From: Clostridium tunisiense TJ
GTDB taxonomy: Bacteria > Bacillota > Clostridia > Clostridiales > Clostridiaceae
Length of the DNA stretch: 64,000 nt
Direction: 5' to 3'
Assembly (NCBI RefSeq): GCF_000300195.1
Contig: NZ_AMQH01000002.1
Span: 310,001 to 374,000 of the forward strand
Shown here: piece by piece, positions 54,989 to 63,416 of the stretch
Layout: the number at the start of each line of letters is the position of its first letter
Position numbering within the stretch: the stretch's first letter is position 1
The notes under the pieces: model-generated
Database searches by the model: none
What the model was told of the DNA's origin: nothing
What the model saw: only the letters and a program-made list of their open reading frames with translations
Position numbers and translations under genes: made by a program

Positions 54989-55672
54989 TCAGTTAATAAC
55001 TACGATTTTGGCAATAATTATCCAAAAATATAAATTCTTTTTGGATAGTATTTTTATAAGGAGACCATCTGCTCTCCATATGAACATACCAGAATTCCAA
55101 AGGTAGGTACCCTTTAAAAGAAAATCCTTAGCTACTTCCACATTAGGTTTCTCAGTAAACCTAGCTACCTTAAAAGTAGAAATAGGACCACCTATAGGAT
55201 CCCCCATCTCAATATATCCATAACCTGTTTCAGGTCTATTTGGGGCAATTCCTATAGTCACCAGTCCTCTTCTCTTCTCTGCTAGTTCTATAGCATGGTG
55301 CAGCGTATCTAAGAATTGTTTTTCACCCTCAATATAGTGATCTGAAGGTAGCACTACCATCACCGCATCCTTGTCCTTCTTTAAAAGCTTCACTGCTGAA
55401 AGCCCTATACAAGTTGCAGTTTCCTTATTGCTTGGTTCAACAAAGACGTTATCTTTGTTTATCTCCGGAAGCTCTTCATGTATCTTATCTACATACTCTT
55501 GATTGGTCACAACAAAGATATTCTCTTTACTAATTATCGGTTTTATGCGATCAACTGTGTTTCTTAAGAAGCTTTTGCTATTATATGCCTTTAAAAATTG
55601 CTTGGGATTATTAGCTCTTGATAAGGGATATAGCCTTGTTCCTTTACCTCCAGCCAGTATTACTGCATACAA
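54989..55672 (-). CDS. manC: Mannose-1-phosphate guanylyltransferase, N-terminal part (gene split by element)
   Basis: It encodes the first 202 residues of ManC (nucleotidyltransferase domain), which makes GDP-mannose from mannose-1-phosphate and GTP, followed by about 25 element-derived residues (GLLIKILSKK...). Conserved motifs are VILAGGKGTRLYPLSR, PKQF, VEPSNKETATCIGLSA, VVLPSDHYI, PETGYGYIEMG, RFTEKP and YLWNSGMFIWRAD. I start at the TTG at 55672 (M-YAVILAGGKG) with AAAGGTG ten bases upstream; a GTG at 55684 overlaps that site. A sigma-K promoter lies just upstream. As it stands the product lacks the C-terminal third and is probably inactive. Confidence 0.9.
   Translation of the reverse strand: MYAVILAGGKGTRLYPLSRANNPKQFLKAYNSKSFLRNTVDRIKPIISKENIFVVTNQEYVDKIHEELPEINKDNVFVEPSNKETATCIGLSAVKLLKKDKDAVMVVLPSDHYIEGEKQFLDTLHHAIELAEKRRGLVTIGIAPNRPETGYGYIEMGDPIGGPISTFKVARFTEKPNVEVAKDFLLKGTYLWNSGMFIWRADGLLIKILSKKNLYFWIIIAKIVVIN
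55043..55078. repeat. attR-type junction of the manC element
   Basis: Arm GGATAGTATTTT (55043-55054), 11 bases, then core CATCTGCTCTCCA (55066-55078). The arm is the exact reverse complement of 51566-51577. Confidence 0.85.
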
Positions 55673-55704
55673 CAAAACTATCACCTTTAATCATTGCTTA
55701 ATCC

Positions 55705-55733
55705 TATATTATGATAATTACGTAAATATGGTG
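55705..55733 (-). promoter_or_regulatory. Sigma-K-type promoter of manC
   Basis: CACC, exactly 16 bases, then CATAATATA: a full match to mACm-N16-CATAnnnTA, ending 33 bases before the TTG start. Transcription in the late mother cell is predicted. Confidence 0.72.
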
Positions 55734-55991
55734 AAGAGAATTTAATATTTTTCTTTCGATAATTAATATTAATATCTATTTTGCCTAAATCATTAAGTAG
55801 GTGCTAAACTTAGAAATTCTTGTAACTTTGTGAGGGAATAATAAACGCAAAGCCTTTACTTTCCAAGGTTGGCATAAAGTAAATGTTGATATTTAACGAA
55901 GTATTTGTTTTTTTTTATATTAATCTGTTGTATAATTGATGTTGTATTTATAATTTGACATACCTACTATTAAAACTTAGGAGGATAAATA
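55734..55991. other. Divergent region manC / capsule kinase gene
   Basis: There is no gene here. A hairpin TTTACTTT / AAAGTAAA with a CCAAGGTTGG loop lies at about 55857-55885, followed by a T-rich stretch (55907-55917), and a TATAAT-like sequence (55931) that may belong to the kinase gene promoter. No riboswitch could be supported. Confidence 0.4.
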
Positions 55992-57389
55992 ATGGAATTA
56001 AAAGAGTATTTTGATATACTGATAAAAAGATTAAAATTAATTATTATAATTACCTTATGTTCAACCATAGTAAGTAGCTTAGTAAGTGTATTTTTAATAA
56101 AACCAACTTACAAAGCTGATATATCTGTAATAATTAATCAATCTAAATCAGAAAGTTCACCTAGTTCCCAAACTTATAATGACATAATGATGTATCAAAA
56201 AATGGTTAAAACTTATGCGGAATTTGCAAAATCAAGAGTAGTTGCTGAGCACGTTATTAAAAGCTTAAACCTTGATTTAAAAGTTGGTCAATTGCAAGGA
56301 ATGCTTACAGTAACTCCTAAAGGTGATACTGAATTCTTAAACTTGTCAATTACAGCTCTTGAACCAAAGCTAGCCCAGGATATAACTAATCAATATGCCA
56401 AATCCTTAAAAGCAGTAAGTAATGATGTGAAAAAAGTGGACAACGTTCAACTTCTTGATGAAGCATTACTTCCTCAAGGAAAGGCTAGCCCACGAATATC
56501 ACTTAATATAGCTATAGCTTTCTTTTTAGGTCTTATGGCTTCAGTGGGACTTTCATTTTTATTAGAGTACTTAGATAATACAGTTAAGTCTAAAGAGGAC
56601 ATAGAGAGGCTATCTGAGATTCCTGTAATTGGATTACTGCCTTTTGATGATATCCTTGCATCAGGAAAAGGTCAACAACTAGTAACTTATACTAATCCAA
56701 AATCTAGTACTGCAGAGGCTTATAGAACTTTGAGAACCAATATTCAATTTTCTTCCCTTGATACAGAACTTACCAGCTTAGTATTTACTTCTACTAAACC
56801 TGGTGAAGGAAAGTCAACTATTATTTCAAACATGGCAATTACAATGGCTCAAAGCGGAAAGAAAGTTTTGCTATTAGACTGTGATCTTAGAAAACCAACT
56901 ATACACAAAAAATTTGGTGCCTCTAACTCTAAGGGATTAACTAATATATTATTAAAAGATAAGAAATATGAAGAATGTGTTATTGTAACTAAGCAAGAAA
57001 ACTTACATGTGGTACCTAGTGGACCTATTCCTCCAAACCCTTCAGAGCTACTTGGTAGTAATAAGTTCAAGATATTATTAAGACATCTATCTTCTATATA
57101 TGATGTAATATTAATAGATGCACCACCTATTTTAATTGTAACAGATGCGCAAGTTCTTTCATCTGCATGTGATGGAACAGTAATATTAACTTCTTATGGA
57201 GAAACTGAAAAAGAAGCCTTAATGGAAGGAAAATCCCTTCTTACAAAGGTTAATTCAAACATTTTAGGTGTTGTACTTAATAAAATACCTGAAGGCGGTA
57301 AGGGTAGTTACTACAATCAATACTATTCCCATGGATATGGAAATCAATATGGTGACGATGATGAAGCCACAGATAATGAGGCAATTTAG
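55992..57389 (+). CDS. Wzz/BY-kinase fusion: polysaccharide co-polymerase and tyrosine autokinase (CpsCD-like)
   Basis: The 465-residue protein combines a Wzz chain-length domain (two membrane spans at about 15-38 and 172-193 flanking an extracellular loop) with a cytoplasmic BY-kinase. Walker A is STKPGEGKST, Walker A' is VLLLDCDLRKPT, and Walker B is VILIDAPPI. The C-terminus has the Tyr cluster SYYNQYYSHGYGNQYG used for autophosphorylation. It controls length and export of surface polysaccharide, and is dephosphorylated by the PHP phosphatase encoded 32 bases downstream. AGGAGG precedes the ATG. The Gram-positive norm is two genes (CpsC, CpsD); here they are fused. Confidence 0.94.
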   Translation: MELKEYFDILIKRLKLIIIITLCSTIVSSLVSVFLIKPTYKADISVIINQSKSESSPSSQTYNDIMMYQKMVKTYAEFAKSRVVAEHVIKSLNLDLKVGQLQGMLTVTPKGDTEFLNLSITALEPKLAQDITNQYAKSLKAVSNDVKKVDNVQLLDEALLPQGKASPRISLNIAIAFFLGLMASVGLSFLLEYLDNTVKSKEDIERLSEIPVIGLLPFDDILASGKGQQLVTYTNPKSSTAEAYRTLRTNIQFSSLDTELTSLVFTSTKPGEGKSTIISNMAITMAQSGKKVLLLDCDLRKPTIHKKFGASNSKGLTNILLKDKKYEECVIVTKQENLHVVPSGPIPPNPSELLGSNKFKILLRHLSSIYDVILIDAPPILIVTDAQVLSSACDGTVILTSYGETEKEALMEGKSLLTKVNSNILGVVLNKIPEGGKGSYYNQYYSHGYGNQYGDDDEATDNEAI

Positions 57390-57421
57390 AAATGAAGTAA
57401 TATAAATAGGAGAGTGATACT

Positions 57422-58195
57422 ATGATAGACTTTCATAGTCATATTCTTCCTGGTATAGATGACGGTTCAAAGCATATTGATATGTCAATGGATATGTTGA
57501 AATTATCTATTAGTGAGGGAGTTGAGCACATATGCGCAACTCCCCATTTTATACCTGAAGAACATGAAATCAACAAAGAAACTTACTTTGAAAAGTTAAC
57601 CGAACTAAAAAACAGCAAGGTTGGGGAACAAATCAGTATAGTTAGCGGACTTGAGGTGTACATTAACCCTACAGTTCCTGAATTGTACGAGTCCGGCAAC
57701 ATATGGTGTTTAAATAATAAAAAATATATGTTACTTGAATTACCTATGAATCAGTTTCCTATATATACTGAAGATGTATTTTATGAATTAAGATTACAAG
57801 GAGTAACCCCAATTCTTGCCCATCCTGAGCGAAATCTTGAAATTATGAAGGATGAAGCTTTACTGGAAAACTTAATAAACCAAGGGGCACTAGCCCAGTT
57901 AAATAGTGGTAGCTTAAGAGGCAGGTACGGGGATAAGGTACAGGCTTTTGCAAAAAACCTTGTTAACAAGAACTTAATTCATGTTCTTGGCAGTGATGGA
58001 CATAACCTCTCTGTAAGAAAGCCTAAAATAAAGGAAAGCTTTGAAATTGTAGAAAAACTTAATGCAGCCCTTTATAATAGTATTATTACTAATGAGAAGA
58101 AAATACTCCAAGGGGAAGATATAGAAGTACTTCCTATTAAGGATTACAAAGAAAAGAAATCCTTTAGCTTTTTTAATATATTTAAGAAAAAATAA
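57422..58195 (+). CDS. CpsB/YwqE family tyrosine-protein phosphatase (PHP domain)
   Basis: The 257-residue PHP-fold, metal-dependent phosphatase has FHSHILPGIDDGS (HxH metal site), CATPHFIP, LAHPERN and LGSDGHN for the remaining metal ligands. It removes phosphate from the Tyr cluster of the BY-kinase upstream and so resets polysaccharide synthesis. Cytoplasmic. A short basic C-terminal tail (KEKKSFSFFNIFKKK) may hold it near the membrane. It is second gene in a plus-strand operon of kinase, phosphatase and LCP ligase. Confidence 0.94.
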   Translation: MIDFHSHILPGIDDGSKHIDMSMDMLKLSISEGVEHICATPHFIPEEHEINKETYFEKLTELKNSKVGEQISIVSGLEVYINPTVPELYESGNIWCLNNKKYMLLELPMNQFPIYTEDVFYELRLQGVTPILAHPERNLEIMKDEALLENLINQGALAQLNSGSLRGRYGDKVQAFAKNLVNKNLIHVLGSDGHNLSVRKPKIKESFEIVEKLNAALYNSIITNEKKILQGEDIEVLPIKDYKEKKSFSFFNIFKKK

Positions 58196-58225
58196 TCTAA
58201 AATTTTATGAAAGAAGATGATTTGT

Positions 58226-59143
58226 ATGAAAAAAAGAACTAAAATCATTCTTGGCATTGTAGCTTTTCTTTTAGTTGCAATCTTATCCTTTGCAATTTAC
58301 ACAGTATCCACCTTAAATAAAATAACTAAAGTAGATCTTCCAAAGGAAGATTTAGGTATAGATAAAGAGGTTCAAGCTAAGATTGAAGATAAAAAAATTA
58401 CTAACATAGTCCTATTTGGAATAGACCAAGTTGGCGACAATCCTGGAAGATCTGATTCCATCATTATTGCTACCTTCGATGAAACTCATAACAAGTTAAA
58501 ATTAACTTCTATTATGAGAGATTCTTATGTTAATATTCCTGATCGCGGTTACGATAAGATAAATCACGCTTATGCTTTTGGCCGTGCCCCATTAGCTATA
58601 AAAACAATAAACCAAAACTTTGGGCTAAACATTGATAACTATGCTAAAATCAACTTTGACAATATGGAACATCTTATAGATGCCATTGGCGGAGTAAAAA
58701 TGGAAATAAAGGACTTTGAAATCCCTGGCGTATCCTCTGTAGGAATAACTAAAGCTGGAGTCTATAACTTAAATGGTAAGCAAGCCTTAGCTTATTCCCG
58801 TATCAGAAAAGTTGATGGTGATTCAGAAAGAACCGAAAGACAAAGGAACGTGCTTACAGCAATGTTTAATAAACTTTCTTCAGTAGGCCCTACAGAACTT
58901 CCTTCTGTAATGAATAAACTTCTGCCTTATGTTGAGACCAGTTTAGGTAATGGTGATATCATAAACCTAGGGCTAAAAGTTTTAAAATCTGGAATTAAAA
59001 ATATAGAGCAAGAGAGATTCCCCTTAGAGAACCTTAGTAAGGGAGAAAAAATAAACGGAATATATTATTTAACCTTTGATGAAAAGTCTACTAAAGACCA
59101 AATTTACAAATACATTTTTGAAGATATAAAACCTGTTCAATAA
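58226..59143 (+). CDS. LytR-CpsA-Psr (LCP) family glycopolymer ligase (1)
   Basis: The 305-residue protein has an N-terminal membrane anchor (about 4-26) and an extracytoplasmic LCP domain. LCP enzymes transfer lipid-linked wall polymers or capsule to peptidoglycan. Conserved residues are seen: GIDQVGDNPGRSDSIIIATFD, SIMRDSYVNIP (the Arg of the pyrophosphate site), LNGKQALAYSRIRKVDGDSERTERQRNVL. The ATG at 58226 is spaced from AAGAAG; an ATG three codons upstream overlaps it. Operon partner of the BY-kinase and phosphatase, so it is likely to attach the polysaccharide made by this locus. Confidence 0.94.
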   Translation: MKKRTKIILGIVAFLLVAILSFAIYTVSTLNKITKVDLPKEDLGIDKEVQAKIEDKKITNIVLFGIDQVGDNPGRSDSIIIATFDETHNKLKLTSIMRDSYVNIPDRGYDKINHAYAFGRAPLAIKTINQNFGLNIDNYAKINFDNMEHLIDAIGGVKMEIKDFEIPGVSSVGITKAGVYNLNGKQALAYSRIRKVDGDSERTERQRNVLTAMFNKLSSVGPTELPSVMNKLLPYVETSLGNGDIINLGLKVLKSGIKNIEQERFPLENLSKGEKINGIYYLTFDEKSTKDQIYKYIFEDIKPVQ

Positions 59144-59195
59144 TTAAGTTGCAAGAGTAATCTTTCTTTTACTACTGAAAACTCTATAAAAGCAT

Positions 59196-59237
59196 AAAAA
59201 AAAGAAGCTCAAGTTTAAAAAGTTGAGCTTCTTTTTT
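59196..59237. terminator. Bidirectional terminator LCP (1) / small hypothetical gene
   Basis: AAAAGAAGCTCAA / TTGAGCTTCTTTTT arms with A and T runs and a 10-base loop. Confidence 0.92.
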
Positions 59238-59502
59238 ATATTTTACTATGTTTAGCAAGAATCATTTCATACTCTTTAGTAGTAAGAGGTTCTAAAATTG
59301 TTTTTTTGAAAATCAATCCCTCTTCCCTTTTCGTAGCATAAAAGGTACTATCTGTTCCCACCTTATATTTTTTTGTAGCCTCATTCTTAGAGATTATGTA
59401 CTTTTTTCCATTATAATCTTTTCCCTCAAAGTAGCTATTATTATCTTTAATTATAACGCATCTTAAGAGATATAAATCATCTACTGTAATATCTAATTCC
59501 AC
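59236..59502 (-). CDS. Hypothetical protein, 88 residues
   Basis: I recognise no family. It is a soluble, Lys-rich small protein with alternating beta pattern (DLYLLRCVIIKDNNSYFEGKDYNGKKYIIS) and a helical C-terminus (TTKEYEMILAKH). The start is a GTG at 59502, weakly supported by GGGGGC upstream. It is convergent with the LCP gene and ends at a strong shared terminator, which supports it being a real transcript. No transmembrane segment or signal peptide. Confidence 0.6.
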   Translation of the reverse strand: MELDITVDDLYLLRCVIIKDNNSYFEGKDYNGKKYIISKNEATKKYKVGTDSTFYATKREEGLIFKKTILEPLTTKEYEMILAKHSKI

Positions 59503-59998
59503 CGTATTATTTGCCCCCTATAAATTTACAATTTTTAGTTTATAATTTTATATTTATTTATGTAACAAGCTTCTTATTATATCCTTTATACATCAATAAA
59601 ATTAGCCCATGAATTATATTCACTTTTATTATCGGATACTAAACTTGTATTCTTTAATATTCTTTAATATTATTGCCCTCTTTATTGACGTCTAATCTTT
59701 AACCAGATTAAAACTCTCATTAAAAACACTGCTAAAATCATTCTCATTATATCATATAATTTCCCAATAGGCTATATTACTTTTTAATTTTTCTGATTTT
59801 CTTAATATTATAAAATACGGAGAAAATAAAAAAGATATTGGGGTATATTAATACACCAATATCTTTACATTTTATGGGGTGTTCTTTTTACAGAAATACA
59901 TTCCATAAATTAATCTTAACTTTTAGACACATTGACTAAGGTGTCTCCAAAAGGCGTAGCCAAGTGCTTTTAAACATCTTTAAAGTTTATTTCTCATA
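59503..59998. other. Intergenic region with phosphohexomutase terminator
   Basis: There is no gene here. It holds an intrinsic terminator on the minus strand at 59831-59866 (AAAGATATTGG / CCAATATCTTT with TTTTTTATTTTC beyond), about 130 bases past the phosphohexomutase stop codon. A short direct repeat ATTCTTTAAT occurs twice at about 59649-59670. Confidence 0.7.
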
Positions 59999-61726
59999 TT
60001 ACTTTATGCAATTATCTATATAGCTTGACACAGACTTTTCAATAATTGAGAGATTATTTTCTACCTGCTCTAAAGTTTTCCCAACAGCAGCTACATAAAT
60101 CTTCATTTTAGGTTCTGTTCCAGAAGGACGAATTACAAACCAAGAACCACCCTCTAATACAAACTTTAGTACATTAGATTTTGGAAGTTCAATTTCCTCT
60201 TCATCACCATTCGACAATTCTCTCGCTACACTTAATTTGTAGTCAAACTTTTTTACAACTTTATATTTATCTATATTAGTTATATCTGTATTTCTTAAAT
60301 AATCGATAGCAGAAGCTATTTTTTCTTGCCCTTCTTTACCTTTTAGCTCAATAGAAATCAAACTTTCCTTAAAGTAACCAAACTCATTATATAAATCCAT
60401 AAGAGCTTCGTAAAGTGTTTTCCCTTTAGATTTATAGTATAAAGTCATCTCACAAACAAGCATAGCTGCTATAACTGCGTCCTTATCCCTAACAAAATCT
60501 CCGCTTAAGTAACCATAACTCTCCTCAAAGCCAAATAAAAACTCATTAGCTTTTGTTTTCTCAAAGTTTCCAATTAACTCTCCGATATACTTAAACCCTG
60601 TTAAAACTTCCATAACTTCTATTCCGTACTTATCCGCAATAGGCTTAATCATATCTGTAGAAACTATGGTTTTAATTATAGCTCCATTGGCTGGAAGCTG
60701 TTGATTTTCTTTTAGGGCTGATAGGATGTAGTGTGAAAGCAGTGCTCCTACTTGATTGCCTGTTAAAACCTTATATTCTCCCTGTCCTTGTTGTACTACT
60801 GCACCAATTCTATCACAATCAGGATCTGTTCCAATAATTATATCTGGCTTAAACTCCTCAGCCATAGCTAGAGCCAATTTAAACACCTTAGGATCTTCAG
60901 GATTTGGATAAGGCGCAGTTGGGAAGTCCCCATCAGGTAATTCTTGTTCCTTAACCACCCTTAAATTTTCATAGCCAAGTTCCTTTAGCACTCTTCTTAC
61001 AGGTATATTCCCACTACCATGAAGTGGAGTATAGATTATTTTTAAATCCTTTGCACTTTCCTTAACTAATTCTTTTCTAATAGTTAAATCCTTTGCCTTC
61101 TCTAGGTAAGTTGAATAGATTTCCTCACCAACATAGGTCAATAGATTTTTATTCTTACATTGTTCAAGGGAAATAGAAGTTACTTTTTCAAAGGAATCCA
61201 CAGCATTTACACAGTCTAGCACTTCTCCAGCAGCCTTATCTGTAAGCTGACCCCCATCCTCTCCATAGACCTTGTATCCATTATATTGCTTTGGGTTATG
61301 AGATGCTGTAATAACTATTCCTGCCTTACATCCTAAAAACCTTACTGCATAGGATAAAATAGGTGTTGGTGTTAGGGTTTCAAATAAGTAAGTTTTTATG
61401 TTGTTTCCACATAAGGTTCTTGCTGCATATTCTGCAAATTCACTTGACATATGGCGAGAATCATAGGCAATTGCCACTGAGGGTCTTTGAAACTTGTCGT
61501 TTAAATAATTACTTAATCCTTGTGTTGCCTTACCAATAGTATAGATATTAAGTCTATTAGACCCTGCACCAATTACCCCTCTAAGTCCACCAGTACCAAA
61601 CTCTAAATCTTTATAAAATCTATCCTCAATTTCCTTTTCATCCTCTAGATTTCCAAGTTCATTTTTAGTGTTTTCATCTATCACCGATGACTCTAACCAC
61701 AACTTATACTTATCCTTATAATTCAT
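59999..61726 (-). CDS. Phosphohexomutase (phosphoglucomutase/phosphomannomutase family)
   Basis: The 575-residue alpha-D-phosphohexomutase has four domains, with catalytic Ser in GIVITASHNPKQYNGYKVYG (about 137-156), the Mg2+ loop GTDPDCDRIG, sugar-binding GFEESYGYLSGDFVRDKDA and phosphate-binding RPSGTEPKMKIY near the C-terminus. Length fits PgcA/PGM2-type enzymes, which mostly convert glucose-1-P and glucose-6-P; mannose phosphate use is possible and would link it to ManC. ATG at 61726 follows AAGGAGG. Monocistronic with its own terminator. Confidence 0.95.
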   Translation of the reverse strand: MNYKDKYKLWLESSVIDENTKNELGNLEDEKEIEDRFYKDLEFGTGGLRGVIGAGSNRLNIYTIGKATQGLSNYLNDKFQRPSVAIAYDSRHMSSEFAEYAARTLCGNNIKTYLFETLTPTPILSYAVRFLGCKAGIVITASHNPKQYNGYKVYGEDGGQLTDKAAGEVLDCVNAVDSFEKVTSISLEQCKNKNLLTYVGEEIYSTYLEKAKDLTIRKELVKESAKDLKIIYTPLHGSGNIPVRRVLKELGYENLRVVKEQELPDGDFPTAPYPNPEDPKVFKLALAMAEEFKPDIIIGTDPDCDRIGAVVQQGQGEYKVLTGNQVGALLSHYILSALKENQQLPANGAIIKTIVSTDMIKPIADKYGIEVMEVLTGFKYIGELIGNFEKTKANEFLFGFEESYGYLSGDFVRDKDAVIAAMLVCEMTLYYKSKGKTLYEALMDLYNEFGYFKESLISIELKGKEGQEKIASAIDYLRNTDITNIDKYKVVKKFDYKLSVARELSNGDEEEIELPKSNVLKFVLEGGSWFVIRPSGTEPKMKIYVAAVGKTLEQVENNLSIIEKSVSSYIDNCIK

Positions 61727-61837
61727 AATATCCTCCTTAAACTAACTTAAGAAATTTAACCTCATTAGCTAATTTATAGTTAATTTACTATTCGCTTATA
61801 AATAATATTCTCTATTATTATACTACAACCTTATCTT

Positions 61838-62299
61838 CTACCCTATATATTTATTCCTCTTATGTTTTTTAGTGACATTAGCTCTTATAGTAATAAAGGC
61901 TATTAATTGAGTTAAACTTCCACTAAAATCTATAAGCACATCCTTAACTTGGGATCCTCGTCCTTCAATAAAGCTTTGAAGAAATTCATCACTAGTAGCT
62001 ACCAAAAGACAAACTAGAAGCACTAAAGAAATATTTAATTTTTTATTGTAAAATTCACTATAAGTGCTGGCTACTAGAAAAGATAGAATAAAGTACTCTG
62101 TGAAATGAGCAGTTTTTCTAACAGCAAAATGAACCTTATCAATTTGGTTTTCAGTTAAGTTTAGCTTCTCAACAATAACATCAACTATCTTAAGACTTGT
62201 TCTTGCTGATTCATCTCCAGGTTTTGAGGACATATAAAATATCATAGAAATCCACATCACTGTAAGGATTAAAAATACATACTTTTTAATATGAATCAC
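61838..62299 (-). CDS. VanZ family membrane protein
   Basis: The 153-residue protein with four transmembrane segments matches VanZ-like proteins, of which the resistance variant confers low-level teicoplanin resistance; the general role is unknown. The family pattern VHFAVRKTAHFTEYFILSFL (about 60-79) and DEFLQSFIEGRGSQVKDVLIDFSGS (about 105-130) is clear. It follows the LCP gene by nine bases on the same strand, so the two are probably co-transcribed and connected with envelope assembly. Confidence 0.92.
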   Translation of the reverse strand: MIHIKKYVFLILTVMWISMIFYMSSKPGDESARTSLKIVDVIVEKLNLTENQIDKVHFAVRKTAHFTEYFILSFLVASTYSEFYNKKLNISLVLLVCLLVATSDEFLQSFIEGRGSQVKDVLIDFSGSLTQLIAFITIRANVTKKHKRNKYIG

Positions 62300-62307
62300 C
62301 TCTTTTT

Positions 62308-63270
62308 CTATGGCTCAAGCTTTCCATAAATAAATTCATGAAGTTTGTTCCTATTAGTTTCTAAATCTACAGTCATTACAAACATACCTTGTATTACTTC
62401 ATCCTTATAAGCATCATTTACTGGAAGTCTAAACTCCTCTATGGAATTAGTATCAAGTCCCATTAAAGTAGTTCCAAGTCCTATGATATCTTTATTCGAA
62501 AGACTTGTTTCCACATAAGGCAGGATATCCGTCATAGCCCCTAAGGCTTTTATGGCTCCTTGACCCTTTAATTCCTTGAATACATAATTTAAAACTTCCC
62601 TTTGCCTTGCAGTTCTTCCAAAATCTCTTCCTACTTTCCTTATCCTTGTGTATGCCATAGCTTGCGGTCCATTTAATTTTTGCACCCCTGTTTTAGTTAC
62701 ATCCTTAAAGGCTTCATATTTTCTTTCCTTAGCCATTCCTTGAGCAGTGCTGTTAATGTAAGGTATCTCCTCAGCTTCCACATTTATCTCTACTCCACCC
62801 ACTAAATCAACTAAGTGAATAAAACCATCCATGTTTACAGCCACATAGTCCTGAACATCAAGTCCAAAATTAGAATTAATAGTCTTAATTGCAAGTTCTG
62901 ATCCACCCTTCATAAAGGCATGATTTAGTATCCCCATCCCCTGTCCAGGTAAATCTATGTACATATCTCTTAATAAAGATGTAAGTTTCACTTTTTTGTT
63001 TATCTTATCAATGGTTAAAACCATAATACTATCAGTTCTTTGGTCACTACCATCCCTTCCAAAAAGAGCAATGTTTATTACATCTTTATCCTTATACTTT
63101 TCCTTTTCAACTACCTTTTCTTTGGAAATCCCTAGTGAATCATTTCCTTTAGGCAGTTCTGTCTTTTTTATTTTTCCTAAAATACTATTTGTGTAAATTG
63201 TTCCCCCTGCAACTAATAATAAAATAATGGAAACAATTACTGCAATTGTTATCTTTACACCCTTCTTCAC
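62308..63270 (-). CDS. LytR-CpsA-Psr (LCP) family glycopolymer ligase (2)
   Basis: The 320-residue protein has an N-terminal membrane anchor (about 6-28) and an LCP domain with ALFGRDGSDQRTDSIMVLTID, SLLRDMYIDLPGQG, LNGPQAMAYTRIRKVGRDFGRTARQREVL. The conserved Arg and Asp residues for polyprenyl-pyrophosphate are present. It is clearly paralogous to the protein at 58226, though more diverged in the C-terminal half. It probably has a separate glycopolymer substrate. GGGGGAAT precedes the ATG. Confidence 0.94.
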   Translation of the reverse strand: MKKGVKITIAVIVSIILLLVAGGTIYTNSILGKIKKTELPKGNDSLGISKEKVVEKEKYKDKDVINIALFGRDGSDQRTDSIMVLTIDKINKKVKLTSLLRDMYIDLPGQGMGILNHAFMKGGSELAIKTINSNFGLDVQDYVAVNMDGFIHLVDLVGGVEINVEAEEIPYINSTAQGMAKERKYEAFKDVTKTGVQKLNGPQAMAYTRIRKVGRDFGRTARQREVLNYVFKELKGQGAIKALGAMTDILPYVETSLSNKDIIGLGTTLMGLDTNSIEEFRLPVNDAYKDEVIQGMFVMTVDLETNRNKLHEFIYGKLEP

Positions 63271-63360
63271 CTTATTCCCCCATTTCTCTTTAGCCTAGCT
63301 TAAGCAGCTAGTAAAATTACTCTATTTATATTATATACCACCTTTAATATTTAACAAGAA

Positions 63361-63392
63361 AAACTACTAATACCCTTGTTAAGGCTTAGTAG
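63361..63392 (-). terminator. Terminator of the YibE/F gene
   Basis: CTACTAA / TTAGTAG arms, 15-base loop, with TTTTTC following on the minus strand. Confidence 0.7.
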
Positions 63393-63416
63393 CTTCATTA
63401 ATAACTTTTATTAAAT

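Larger units (their letters stand above)
51549..55078. mobile_element. 3.5-kb serine-recombinase element interrupting manC (skin-like)
   Basis: The element is bounded by direct repeats CATCTGCTCTCCA at 51549-51561 and 55066-55078 (3,517 bp from repeat to repeat). It carries a 59-codon ORF (51657), a large serine recombinase (51850) and an O-antigen-ligase-like gene on the other strand (53500). Both repeat copies encode Trp-Arg-Ala-Asp in the manC frame, so precise excision restores the gene. It has no transposase, replication or conjugation genes. The closest functional parallels are skin in sigK and SPbeta in spsM, which are excised in the mother cell by serine recombinases. Confidence 0.88.

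Noticed and set aside
51549..55078. Interpretation as an ordinary insertion sequence or prophage
   Set aside because: There is no transposase, terminal inverted repeats, target duplication of IS type, or phage structural genes. The att symmetry and large serine recombinase fit site-specific integration instead.
51091..55672. Treating the two manC pieces as independent genes or as a simple pseudogene
   Set aside because: They meet at identical 13-bp repeats in the same frame and have no further damage. The 3' piece has no ribosome site of its own.
55848..55857. ACGCAAAGCC upstream of the capsule kinase gene, identical to a conserved strand of the c-di-GMP-I (GEMM) riboswitch
   Set aside because: The partner GGCAAACC strand, the GAAA-capped stem and the downstream receptor helix are not found, so no riboswitch is called.
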